Shown here piece by piece: positions 26,235-34,226 of a DNA stretch of 56,822 nt. Where the stretch lies: assembly GCA_035503615.1 (NCBI GenBank), contig DATJTI010000008.1, positions 1-56,822 of the forward strand. Reading direction: 5' to 3'. Under the pieces are notes generated by a model, which was not told the DNA's origin, did no database searches, and saw nothing but the letters and a program-made list of their open reading frames with translations. Positions within the stretch are counted from its first letter, which is position 1, and each line of letters starts with the position of its first letter. The stretch is from AP-15 sp035503615. GTDB lineage: Bacteria > Pseudomonadota > Alphaproteobacteria > ATCC43930 > CGMCC-115725. The translations under genes and the position numbers were made by a program.

Positions 26235-27311
26235 ATGGCGGCACCTGACCTGGCAGCTCGACCCCTGGCAGCTCGACCCGGCCCGATGGCAATGCCGGCC
26301 GCCGCGAGCCCACCGATCCTGGAACTCGCCGACCTGAACACCTGGTTTTTTGGTCGGGATGCGGTGGTGCGTGCGGTTGACGGGATCTCGTTCCATGTGC
26401 TGCCGGGCGAGACACTCGCCATTGTCGGTGAGAGCGGCTGCGGCAAGTCGGTCACCGCGCTGTCGATCCTGCGCCTGGTCCCGCCGCCCGGGCGGATCGT
26501 TTCGGGTGCGATCCGCTTCGCCGGCCAGGATCTCCTCGCCCTTGACGAGGTGCGGATGCGCCAGCTGCGCGGCAACCAGATTTCGATGATTTTTCAGGAG
26601 CCGATGACCTCGCTCAACCCGGTGCTGAAGATCGGCCACCAGGTCGCCGAAATCCTGAGGGTGCATCGCGGCCTTGGCCGCGCCGCGGCGCTCGCCGCGG
26701 CGGTCGACCTGCTGCGCCTCGTGCACATCCCCGAGGCCGGGCGGCGCATCGGCGCTTATCCGCACCAGCTTTCGGGCGGCATGCGGCAGCGGGTGATGAT
26801 CGCAATGGCGCTGGCCTGCAATCCGAAGCTGTTGATCGCAGACGAGCCGACCACCGCGCTCGATGTCACGATCCAGGCGCAGATCCTCGATCTGATGCGC
26901 GAATTGAAGCAGAAGATCGATGCCGCGATCATCCTGATCACGCATGATCTCGGGGTCGTCGCCGAGATGGCGCAGCGGGTTCTGGTCATGTATGCCGGCC
27001 GCCTGGCGGAGGCGGCACCGGTCACGGCGCTGTTTCGTCAGCCGCTGCACCCCTATACGCGCGGCCTGCTCGGCTCGATGCCGCGGCTCGGATCCTCGCT
27101 CGACCCGACGGCACCGCGGCGGCTCGTCGAGATACCCGGCACGGTTCCGTCGCCGACGGCGGCGCTCGATGGCTGCCGGTTTGCCGCGCGATGCAGCCTC
27201 GCGACCGAGATCTGCCGGCGCCGGACGCCGGTGTTCGAGATGAAGCAGCCTGGGCATTTCGCCGCCTGCTTTCATGCCGAGCGGGTCGCCGCGCCGGAGA
27301 ATGGACGATGA
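26235..27311 (+). CDS. Peptide ABC transporter ATPase (DppD type)
   Basis: This 358-residue ATP-binding subunit carries Walker A GESGCGKS (about residue 70), signature LSGGMRQRV, Walker B LLIADEPTTALD and the H-loop ITHDLG. The C-terminal oligopeptide-type extension has the Cys cluster GCRFAARCSLATEIC. The first 17 residues contain the duplicated LAARP encoded by a 15-bp repeat, so the true start could be a later Met such as that in PGPMAMPA. It starts 2 bp after the permease stop. It hydrolyses ATP to drive uptake together with the next ATPase. Confidence 0.94.
   Translation: MAAPDLAARPLAARPGPMAMPAAASPPILELADLNTWFFGRDAVVRAVDGISFHVLPGETLAIVGESGCGKSVTALSILRLVPPPGRIVSGAIRFAGQDLLALDEVRMRQLRGNQISMIFQEPMTSLNPVLKIGHQVAEILRVHRGLGRAAALAAAVDLLRLVHIPEAGRRIGAYPHQLSGGMRQRVMIAMALACNPKLLIADEPTTALDVTIQAQILDLMRELKQKIDAAIILITHDLGVVAEMAQRVLVMYAGRLAEAAPVTALFRQPLHPYTRGLLGSMPRLGSSLDPTAPRRLVEIPGTVPSPTAALDGCRFAARCSLATEICRRRTPVFEMKQPGHFAACFHAERVAAPENGR
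26250..26279. repeat. 15-bp tandem duplication at the start of dppD-like gene
   Basis: ctggcagctcgaccc occurs at 26250-26264 and again, identical, at 26265-26279. It encodes LAARP twice in the N-terminal extension before the ATPase domain. Confidence 0.92.
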
Positions 27312-28360
27312 CCGCGATCGAGGCACCGCCGCTGCTCTCGGTCAGAAACCTGGTCAAGCATTTCCCGTTGCGCGACGGGCCACTGCGGCGGGGTGCGGGC
27401 CGGGTCCGTGCGGTCGATGGCCTTTCGTTCGACCTGGCCGCGGGCGAAACCTTGGGACTGGTCGGGGAGAGCGGCTGCGGCAAATCGACCGCCGGCAAAA
27501 CGATCCTGAAGCTGATCGAACCGACCGCGGGCGAGATCCGGATCGACGGCGTGCGGATCGACGGGCTGTCGCGCCGACAGATGCGCCCCTATCGTCGCCA
27601 GCTGCAAGTGGTGTTCCAGGATCCCTATTCGTCGTTGAACCCGCGGCGCCGGATCGGTGACATCATCGCCGAGCCGCTGGCCAATTTCCGGGTCGCGCGC
27701 GGCCGCCGGCTGCGCGAGCGTGTCGCCGAACTAGCCATCAAGGTCGGCTTGCGCGAGGATGCGCTCGGCCGTTTTCCGCATGAATTTTCGGGCGGCCAGC
27801 GGCAGCGCATCGGGATCGCCCGCGCGCTCGCATTACAGCCGCGGCTGATCGTATGCGATGAGCCGGTCTCCGCTCTCGACGTCTCGGTTCAGGCCCAGGT
27901 CATCAACCTGCTCGGCGATTTGCAGCAGGAATTCGGCCTGTCTTATCTGTTCATCGCCCACGACCTTGCCGTCGTCGAGCACATCAGCCACCGCATCGCC
28001 GTCATGTATCTCGGCAAGATCGTCGAAATCGGCGACAAGGTAGCCCTGTTCCGCCGGCCGCTGCATCCCTATACACAGGCGCTGCTGTCGGCGGTCGCAG
28101 TCCCCGAGCCGGGATTGCCGCGCCAGCGCATCATTCTCAAAGGGGATGTGCCGAGCCCCGTCAATCCACCCTCGGGATGCCGCTTCCATACCCGCTGCCG
28201 CCATGCCCTCGCCCGCTGCTCGGTGGTGGAGCCCGAAATGCGCGAGGTCGCTCCGGGCCATCATGCCGCCTGCCATCTGCACGACATCACGGCCGCGATA
28301 TCCGCCGAAGCCGAAATCGTCGTTCCTGCAAAGCCGCGGGCACCGCTCATCGCCGGCTAG
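27308..28360 (+). CDS. Peptide ABC transporter ATPase (DppF type)
   Basis: This 350-residue second ATPase has Walker A GESGCGKST, the Q-loop VVFQDPYSSLNPR, signature FSGGQRQRIGIARAL, Walker B LIVCDEPVSALDVS and AHDLAVVEH. The C-terminal Cys-rich segment GCRFHTRCRHALARC matches the DppF/OppF group. The ATG at 27308 overlaps the previous stop by ATGA, proving the operon. A hairpin 10 bp after the stop may end the transcript. As no binding protein is present, one must be encoded elsewhere. Confidence 0.94.
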   Translation: MTAIEAPPLLSVRNLVKHFPLRDGPLRRGAGRVRAVDGLSFDLAAGETLGLVGESGCGKSTAGKTILKLIEPTAGEIRIDGVRIDGLSRRQMRPYRRQLQVVFQDPYSSLNPRRRIGDIIAEPLANFRVARGRRLRERVAELAIKVGLREDALGRFPHEFSGGQRQRIGIARALALQPRLIVCDEPVSALDVSVQAQVINLLGDLQQEFGLSYLFIAHDLAVVEHISHRIAVMYLGKIVEIGDKVALFRRPLHPYTQALLSAVAVPEPGLPRQRIILKGDVPSPVNPPSGCRFHTRCRHALARCSVVEPEMREVAPGHHAACHLHDITAAISAEAEIVVPAKPRAPLIAG

Positions 28361-28370
28361 GGCGGTTTCC

Positions 28371-28386
28371 GGCCGGGCTGCCGGCC
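28371..28386 (+). terminator. Hairpin after the transporter operon
   Basis: GGCCGG (28371-28376), loop GCTG, CCGGCC (28381-28386). It is a stable GC stem 10 bp after the DppF stop, without a U run; it may be a Rho-dependent end or an mRNA-stabilising hairpin. Confidence 0.4.
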
Positions 28387-28729
28387 CGCGAATTTCCCCG
28401 GCACTGCGCGTCTCGCCGCGGTCTTTTCCGGCGCTGTCTGTCGCATGATTTGAGAAAGCCAGCTGCGGCGCCGATCTACCCGCCTTCCGGGATCGCGATA
28501 CCGCTCGCCGCCCCTGTTCCGGGTATTGAAAAATCCGATGTTTCAGTGCGGTGGATAGCGCGAAAGTTTAAGGAACCGTCTGCTACCAAACAATTAGTCG
28601 CGGTGTTTTTTGGCACGCGAGAGTTGGAACTGGCGGGGTCATCTTAATGTTTTCCGAATGCGGTGAACCGGGGTTCGCCATGACGCATCGCATGAGGTGT
28701 CCCCGGGGAAAGCATAGGAGGGTCATCCA
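28387..28729. other. Intergenic region with A+T-richer segment
   Basis: About 340 bp with no credible gene. Around 28500-28660 the base composition is richer in A+T than the flanks, as expected for a promoter. A candidate EcfG-type site lies at 28626-28651. Confidence 0.5.
28626..28651 (+). promoter_or_regulatory. Candidate general-stress (EcfG-type) promoter
   Basis: GGAAC at 28626-28630 is followed after 18 nt by GTT at 28649-28651. The spacing is the same as at 4755-4780. It is 79 nt before the ATG of the membrane protein at 28730. Confidence 0.4.
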
Positions 28730-29374
28730 ATGGCTATCTACGTTGAGGGCAGAGGGCTGGCTAGCGAAGCGGAACCGGTGGGGCTCTTGACCGAGGGCGC
28801 CGCCGGCATCGCGGTGATCGTCCTGATGGTGATTGCGCTCGCCGGGGTCTCGTCCGAGTTGCTGGCCTCGATCGCGACGATCGTGATCGGTGTCGGCCTG
28901 ATGGTGCAGGCCTTCAACAGCGCCGCCGAGACTGCAAAAGTGGCTCAGACCGAGAGTGGGCCGGAGATCGGTGGCGAGGTGTCGGTCGACTGCCTGTGCG
29001 GCTTGACCGGAATCGTCCTCGGGATTCTGGGGCTCGTCGGTGTCGGCGCCGCCTATCTGCTCCCGCCTGCGCTGATCGTGTTCGGTGCTGCGTTGCTGCT
29101 GAGTGGCGGGATCAGCATGCGGCCGAGAAACCTGCCGATAACCGCCGCAGCAACCGAGACGCGGGTCGTCTCGTTTCAAGGATCGCCCGCCGCCGGCGGT
29201 ATGGAAATCCTGATTGGCATCGCCGCGATCGTGCTCGGCATCCTGGCATTGATCCTGGCCCATGCGGCGGTCCTGTTGCTGGTCGGCCTATTGGCCGTCG
29301 GCGCGGCCCTGCTGCTGGTCAGCGCGACCTTCAGCGGCGCGGTGATGCGCATCTTTACGGCAACCGCGGCCTGA
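28730..29374 (+). CDS. Multi-pass membrane protein, unknown
   Basis: This 214-residue protein is mostly hydrophobic with about six membrane segments. Three are related: EGAAGIAVIVLMVIALAGV, GLTGIVLGILGLVGVGAAYLL and GGMEILIGIAAIVLGILALILAHAAVLLL, so the protein looks like an internally repeated two-helix unit. No catalytic motif or known family is recognised. GGAGG precedes the ATG at 28730. A candidate stress promoter lies upstream. The role is unknown; a stress or envelope function would be only an inference from the promoter. Confidence 0.72.
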   Translation: MAIYVEGRGLASEAEPVGLLTEGAAGIAVIVLMVIALAGVSSELLASIATIVIGVGLMVQAFNSAAETAKVAQTESGPEIGGEVSVDCLCGLTGIVLGILGLVGVGAAYLLPPALIVFGAALLLSGGISMRPRNLPITAAATETRVVSFQGSPAAGGMEILIGIAAIVLGILALILAHAAVLLLVGLLAVGAALLLVSATFSGAVMRIFTATAA

Positions 29375-29534
29375 TTGGCGCCGGCGCACCTACCCGCCCG
29401 ATGTCGCCTGCGATCTTCACCTCTCGCGATGCTGGTGGAGATCGCGCCTTCTTGCCTGTGCGATCGGCTCGATCCATGATCGCGACGCGGCGCTGAATGC
29501 CGCCGCCGAGCACAGCGCAGGGAGAAGATTTGGG

Positions 29535-31595
29535 ATGTTGAGCCGATGGTCGGACGAGGACGCCGCGCGGCTCTGCGATCATTATGTCGAGCGGGGCGTC
29601 GGGTGCGATCTGGCGCTGCGCGTCTACACCTCCCGCCTGCTCGGCCAGGACCCCAGGCTGGTGCTGCATGGCGGCGGCAACACCTCGGTCAAGACGGTGG
29701 TCCGCGATCTCCTCGATGAGGAGGTCGAGGTGCTGTGCGTCAAGGGCAGTGGCTGGGACATGGCTGGGATCGAGCCCGCCGGGTTGCCCGCGGTCAGGCT
29801 GGCGCCGCTGCGGAAATTGCGCCTGCGCGACGCACTCGCCGATGAGGAGATGGTGCGCGTCCAGCGCGCGAACCTGATCGATCCCGGCGCGCCCAACCCG
29901 TCGGTCGAAACCTTGCTGCATGCCTTTCTGCCGCAGAAATTCGTCGACCACACCCATTCGACCGCGGTGCTGAGCTTTGCCGATCAGCCCGATGCCGCCG
30001 CGCGCTGCGCCGATCTCTATGGCCGCCGGTTCGGGCTGGTGCCGTATATCATGCCGGGTTTCCTGTTGGCCAAGGCGGCTGCCGAGATCTTCGAAGCCGA
30101 TCCTGGGGTCGAAGGGCTGGTGCTGCTGAAGCACGGCATCTTCACCTTTGGCGAGACCGCGCGCGAGGCTTATGAGCGCATGATCGCCGCGGTGACGCTG
30201 GCCGAGGAGCGGCTGGCGCAGCACCGCAGGCCGGTGTTCGTCGCCGCCCGGCTCCCTGCTGCGATTGCCGGTGCTGCAGAGGTGGCGCCGATCCTGCGAG
30301 GGGCGTGCGCGATCGCGCGGCCGGCTGGGGCCGGCACCGACAAGCGGTTCATCCTCGATTTCCGCACCGGCCCCGCGGTACTCGACTATGTCAACGGCGC
30401 CGAACTCGGCCGCTACAGCCAGGCCGGCGTCGCGACCCCGGACCACACGATCCGCACCAAGAACTACCCGCTCCTTGTGCCAACGCCCGAAGCCGGTCGG
30501 CTCGACGCGTTCAAGACCGCGGTGCGTGCGGCGGTCGAGCGCTTTGCCGCCGGTTATCACGCCTATTTTGCCCGCCACAATTCGCGCCAAGCGGTCGCCA
30601 AACGCGAGCTCGACCCGATGCCGCGGGTGATCCTGGTGCCGGGGCTGGGGTTGTTCGGGCTCGGCAGCAATGCCAAGGACGCGCGGATTGCCGCCGATCT
30701 CGCTTTGTCAACAATCGAGACGGTGACCGACGCGGAGGCAGTCGGTAGTTTCGCGCCGATTGGCGAAGCCGATCTGTTCGACATCGAATACTGGTCGCTC
30801 GAGCAGGCGAAGCTCGGGCAGGCGGCTGACAAGCCGCTCGCCGGCCAGATCGCGGTCGTGACCGGTGGCGCCGGGACGATCGGGCTGGCGACGGCGCACG
30901 CGCTGGTTCGGGCCGGAGCGGAAATCGCGGTGCTCGATATCGGCGCGGACGCGGCTGAGGCGGCGGCGCGGAGGCTTGGCGGTGCTGCACTCGGCCTCGC
31001 CTGCGATGTCACCGAGCCGGCAGCGGTGCGCGCCGCGTTCGATCGTATCGCCGAGCGGTTCGGCGGTGTTGATATCGTCGTCTCGAATGCCGGTGCCGCG
31101 TGGCAGGGGCGGATCGGCGAGGTTGAGGACGCGGTGTTGCGCCAGAGTTTCGAATTGAATTTCTTCGCGCATCAGAGCGTCGCGCAAAACGCGGTGCGCG
31201 TCATGCTGGCGCAGGGCAGCGGCGGCGTCCTGTTGTTCAACGTGTCGCGGCAGGCGATCAGCCAGGGACCGGATGCCGGACCCTACGGGCTGCCCAAGGC
31301 GGCGACCCTGTTCCTGATGAAGCAATACGCGCTCGAATATGCCAGCGCCGGGATCCGCTCGAACGCGGTCAACGCCGATGGCATCCGCAGCGGGATTCTG
31401 ACCGAGGATTACATCAGAGCACGGGCCGCGGCCTACGGGATCAGCGAGGCGCAATACATGGCGCGCAACCTCTTGGGCCGCGAGGTGACGGCCGAGGATG
31501 TCGCCGAAGCCTTTTTGTCCTTGGCCCTGGCGCGCAACACGACCGGCTCGTTTGCCACCGTCGATGGCGGCAACCTCGCCGCCGCCCCGCGCTGA
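29535..31595 (+). CDS. Bifunctional class II aldolase/short-chain dehydrogenase
   Basis: This is a 686-residue fusion like the rhamnose-type RhaD bifunctional enzyme. The N-terminal aldolase (about 1-410) has the phosphate loop HGGGNTSVK, the metal-binding HTHSTAV, and LLKHGIFTFG. The C-terminal SDR (about 430-686) has VVTGGAGTIGLATA, the NAG motif SNAGAAW, Ser in NVSRQAISQ and Tyr-Lys in YGLPKAA. In the known family the SDR oxidises lactaldehyde after the aldolase cleaves rhamnulose 1-phosphate. No rhamnose genes are adjacent, so the substrate may be another sugar phosphate. Length is full. Confidence 0.9.
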   Translation: MLSRWSDEDAARLCDHYVERGVGCDLALRVYTSRLLGQDPRLVLHGGGNTSVKTVVRDLLDEEVEVLCVKGSGWDMAGIEPAGLPAVRLAPLRKLRLRDALADEEMVRVQRANLIDPGAPNPSVETLLHAFLPQKFVDHTHSTAVLSFADQPDAAARCADLYGRRFGLVPYIMPGFLLAKAAAEIFEADPGVEGLVLLKHGIFTFGETAREAYERMIAAVTLAEERLAQHRRPVFVAARLPAAIAGAAEVAPILRGACAIARPAGAGTDKRFILDFRTGPAVLDYVNGAELGRYSQAGVATPDHTIRTKNYPLLVPTPEAGRLDAFKTAVRAAVERFAAGYHAYFARHNSRQAVAKRELDPMPRVILVPGLGLFGLGSNAKDARIAADLALSTIETVTDAEAVGSFAPIGEADLFDIEYWSLEQAKLGQAADKPLAGQIAVVTGGAGTIGLATAHALVRAGAEIAVLDIGADAAEAAARRLGGAALGLACDVTEPAAVRAAFDRIAERFGGVDIVVSNAGAAWQGRIGEVEDAVLRQSFELNFFAHQSVAQNAVRVMLAQGSGGVLLFNVSRQAISQGPDAGPYGLPKAATLFLMKQYALEYASAGIRSNAVNADGIRSGILTEDYIRARAAAYGISEAQYMARNLLGREVTAEDVAEAFLSLALARNTTGSFATVDGGNLAAAPR

Positions 31596-31608
31596 TGCCG
31601 CCGGACGG

Positions 31609-32379
31609 TCAATTGCGGCCGGGGTAGCTGACGGCGAGGCCGGCGCGGGCATCCTGCTGGATGCCGTATTGCGGGAACGGGTAGCGCAGGCCGTTTTTCG
31701 CCAGCGCCTCCATGCCAGCGATCGCCTTCGCCAGATCATCGGGCGGCAGCGCCATCAGCATCTCGTCGTCGAGCACGCCGCCATAGCGGCGCTCGGCAAA
31801 GCACGGGATCGACAGGCTCGGCTGGCGCGTCTTCAGCGCCCGGCCCCAGGAATCGGCACAGGCCGACTCGCCGACCACGCTCCAGTCGAAGCGCTTGTAC
31901 CCGGCCCATTGCAGCCCGTTGATGAAATAGATCATCGCCCCCGGCGTCGCGTAGAAGAGGGCGATGTCGGGCGGGTCGAGCCGGCCGGAGGCGAGCGGCG
32001 CCACCGCCAGCGCTGCGTAGCGTCCGTCCGGCACGCATTCCATCGCCGCCTGATGGGTGCGCGCATCCTCGGGCGTGCTGTACCACACATCAACCATGTG
32101 CTGCCCCGACTGCCAGGCCGCGTCCTTGGCGCCACCGAGCCCGACCACAGCACGGCATTGCGCACCGACCAGATCCTCGGCGGTCAGCCCGACGGTCCAG
32201 CCGAGACGCGCCGCCTGGGCAACGATCTGGTCGAGCGTGTGCACGGCTTTCGGCCGCCGGATGCGCGCGATCGCTTCCATCTCCTCGCGCCGCTCGAACA
32301 ACTTCATGCCAAATGGGATCGCGCGCAGCTTTAAGAGATGCTCCAGATCGGCGGCAAGCCGTGCCCAGTCCTCGCTCAT
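31609..32379 (-). CDS. DUF169 family protein
   Basis: This 256-residue protein of the DUF169 family has unknown function. Recognisable parts are IPFGMKLFERREEM (about residue 22), CRAVVGLG-type AQCRAVVGLGGAKD, LASGRLDPPDIALFYATPGAMIYFINGLQW and a conserved Cys/Tyr area SIPCFAERRYGGVLDDEMLMALPPDDL. The start is the ATG at 32379, with GAGGAG 6 nt upstream. It lies divergent from the radical SAM pair and tail to tail with the aldolase/SDR after 13 bp. Relatives are often near redox or metal-cofactor genes, but the reaction is not known. Confidence 0.82.
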   Translation of the reverse strand: MSEDWARLAADLEHLLKLRAIPFGMKLFERREEMEAIARIRRPKAVHTLDQIVAQAARLGWTVGLTAEDLVGAQCRAVVGLGGAKDAAWQSGQHMVDVWYSTPEDARTHQAAMECVPDGRYAALAVAPLASGRLDPPDIALFYATPGAMIYFINGLQWAGYKRFDWSVVGESACADSWGRALKTRQPSLSIPCFAERRYGGVLDDEMLMALPPDDLAKAIAGMEALAKNGLRYPFPQYGIQQDARAGLAVSYPGRN

Positions 32380-32560
32380 CTGCATCTCCTCGACGATTGG
32401 CCATGGCTGCGACGCCGGAAGGTTTGCCCGATCGCGGCCAACATGGTTTTTATCATATCCGGTGGAACCCGAGGGGGCTCGCGGAGTTCGGCCTGACAGC
32501 GGGTCGCCCGGTCACCGCCGCGGCCGGACCGGCCGGCACCGCGACTGGAAGGAAATTCTG

Positions 32561-34141
32561 ATGCGGCTCTTCTGCGTCCATCCCGAACCGATGACCTACT
32601 CGCAGATTTTTCTGCGGCTCGAGCCGATCGGTCTCGAACTGGTCGCGGCGGCGGCGCGGCAAAGCGGGCACGCGGTGCGGCTCATGGACCTGCAGGTCGA
32701 GAGCCAGCGTGCCTATTTCCGCACGATCGAGCGCTGGCGGCCGCAAGTGGTTGCCTTCGGCTGCAATTATCTGGCGAACATCCCGGTCATCGTCGATCTG
32801 GCGAAGGCGACCAAAGCGCGCTTCCCGGAAATTTTCATTTGTGTCGGCGGACACAGCGCGTCGTTCACGGCAAGCGCGCTGATCGCGCATGGCGAGGGTG
32901 CGATCGACTGCGTGCTCAAGGGGGAAGGCGAAGCGTCGATGCCGCTGCTGCTGGCGGCGATTGAAGGCGGAGCGATCGGGGGCAGGGCAATCGGGGGCGG
33001 GGCAATCGGGGGCAGCGGCGATCTCCTGACCGTGCCGGGAGCCGTCACGGCGGCGGGCGAAGGGCCGCGGCCCGGATTTGTCCATTCGCTCGACACGGTG
33101 ATGCCGGCGCGCGATCTCTTGCGCCATCGCCACAAATATTTTGTCGGCATCCTCGATCCCAGCGCCTCGATCGAGTTTTCGCGCGGCTGCCCGTGGGACT
33201 GCTCGTTCTGCAGCGCCTGGACCTTTTACGGGCGCAGCTATCGGCTGTTGAGCCCGGAACGGGTCGTCGAGGATCTGCGCCGGATCCGCGAGCCGGGTAT
33301 CTTTGTCGTCGATGACGTGGCCTTTGTCCACGAGCGGCACGCGATGGAACTCGGTGCGGCGATCGCCCATGCCGGGATCAAGAAGCGCTATTATCTCGAA
33401 ACCCGCGGCGATGTACTGCTGCGCAACAAGGACGTGTTCCGCTTCTGGAAGACGCTCGGGCTGCAATACATCTTTATCGGCCTTGAAGCAATTGACGAGG
33501 ATGGGCTGAAGCGGTTTCGCAAGCGCGTCTCGCTCGACCGCAATTTCGAGGCGCTCGAATTCGCCCGCTCACTGGGGCTGATCGTCGCGATCAACCTGAT
33601 CGCCGATCCCGACTGGGATCACGAGCGGTTCCGTCTCGTTCGCGAATGGGGTCTCGAAATCCCGGAAGTCGTCAATCTGAGCGTCAACACCCCTTATCCC
33701 GGGACCGAGAGCTGGCTGACCGAAGAGCGTGCGCTGACCACCCGCGACTATCGGCTCTATGACATCGCCCACGCGGTGCTGCCGACGCGGCTGCCGCTCG
33801 CCGAATTCTACGAGGAGCTGGTGACGACCCAGCGCGCGTTCTATCGCAAATTCGCCAGTTGGCGGGCGGCCTATGCCACGGCCGGCATCGTCGCCCGGCA
33901 ATTGCTGCGGGGAAACCCGAATTTCCTCAAAAGCCTCTACAAGCTCGACAAGATCTACCGGCCGGAGCTGCTGCTCGCCGATCACACCGCACCGGTGAGC
34001 TATGAGATGCCGCCCGATCTCGGGCGTACCGCGCGCGGACCCGCGCTTTACATTCATCCGCCGCGCGGCCGCAAGGGTCGGGCGATCGATGCCGCGACCG
34101 AAGAATTCGTCAACGAGACCCGCGCCGGCACCGCGCTGTGA
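32561..34141 (+). CDS. HpnR-like B12-binding radical SAM protein, copy A
   Basis: This 526-residue protein follows the layout of the hopanoid C-3 methylase HpnR: a cobalamin-binding Rossmann-like domain (about 1-140, no DxHxxG visible), then a radical SAM barrel with CPWDCSFC (Cys210, Cys214, Cys217) in SRGCPWDCSFCSAWTFYGRS, then YLETRGDVLLRNKDVF and NLSVNTPYPGTESW. HpnR adds a methyl group at C-3 of hopanoid lipids. AAGGAA precedes the ATG at 32561. Compared with copy B it has a 15-bp repeat insertion at about residue 136 and LDPSASIEF where B has LDPCASIEF. The substrate is inferred from resemblance recalled, not a search. Confidence 0.78.
   Translation: MRLFCVHPEPMTYSQIFLRLEPIGLELVAAAARQSGHAVRLMDLQVESQRAYFRTIERWRPQVVAFGCNYLANIPVIVDLAKATKARFPEIFICVGGHSASFTASALIAHGEGAIDCVLKGEGEASMPLLLAAIEGGAIGGRAIGGGAIGGSGDLLTVPGAVTAAGEGPRPGFVHSLDTVMPARDLLRHRHKYFVGILDPSASIEFSRGCPWDCSFCSAWTFYGRSYRLLSPERVVEDLRRIREPGIFVVDDVAFVHERHAMELGAAIAHAGIKKRYYLETRGDVLLRNKDVFRFWKTLGLQYIFIGLEAIDEDGLKRFRKRVSLDRNFEALEFARSLGLIVAINLIADPDWDHERFRLVREWGLEIPEVVNLSVNTPYPGTESWLTEERALTTRDYRLYDIAHAVLPTRLPLAEFYEELVTTQRAFYRKFASWRAAYATAGIVARQLLRGNPNFLKSLYKLDKIYRPELLLADHTAPVSYEMPPDLGRTARGPALYIHPPRGRKGRAIDAATEEFVNETRAGTAL
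32966..33010 (+). repeat. In-frame 15-bp tandem repeat inside copy A
   Basis: ggcggagcgatcggg (32966-32980), ggcagggcaatcggg (32981-32995) and ggcggggcaatcggg (32996-33010), followed by a partial ggcagcggc. It encodes GGAIG, GRAIG and GGAIG. The paralog at 34227 lacks it. Confidence 0.92.
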
Positions 34142-34226
34142 CCGCGCCGACCGGCGGATCGGCTTGCGTTCGAGCCGCGGCCTCCCGCTATGATGTCGCC
34201 CGGTCGAGGCAGTGAGGGAATCCCCG

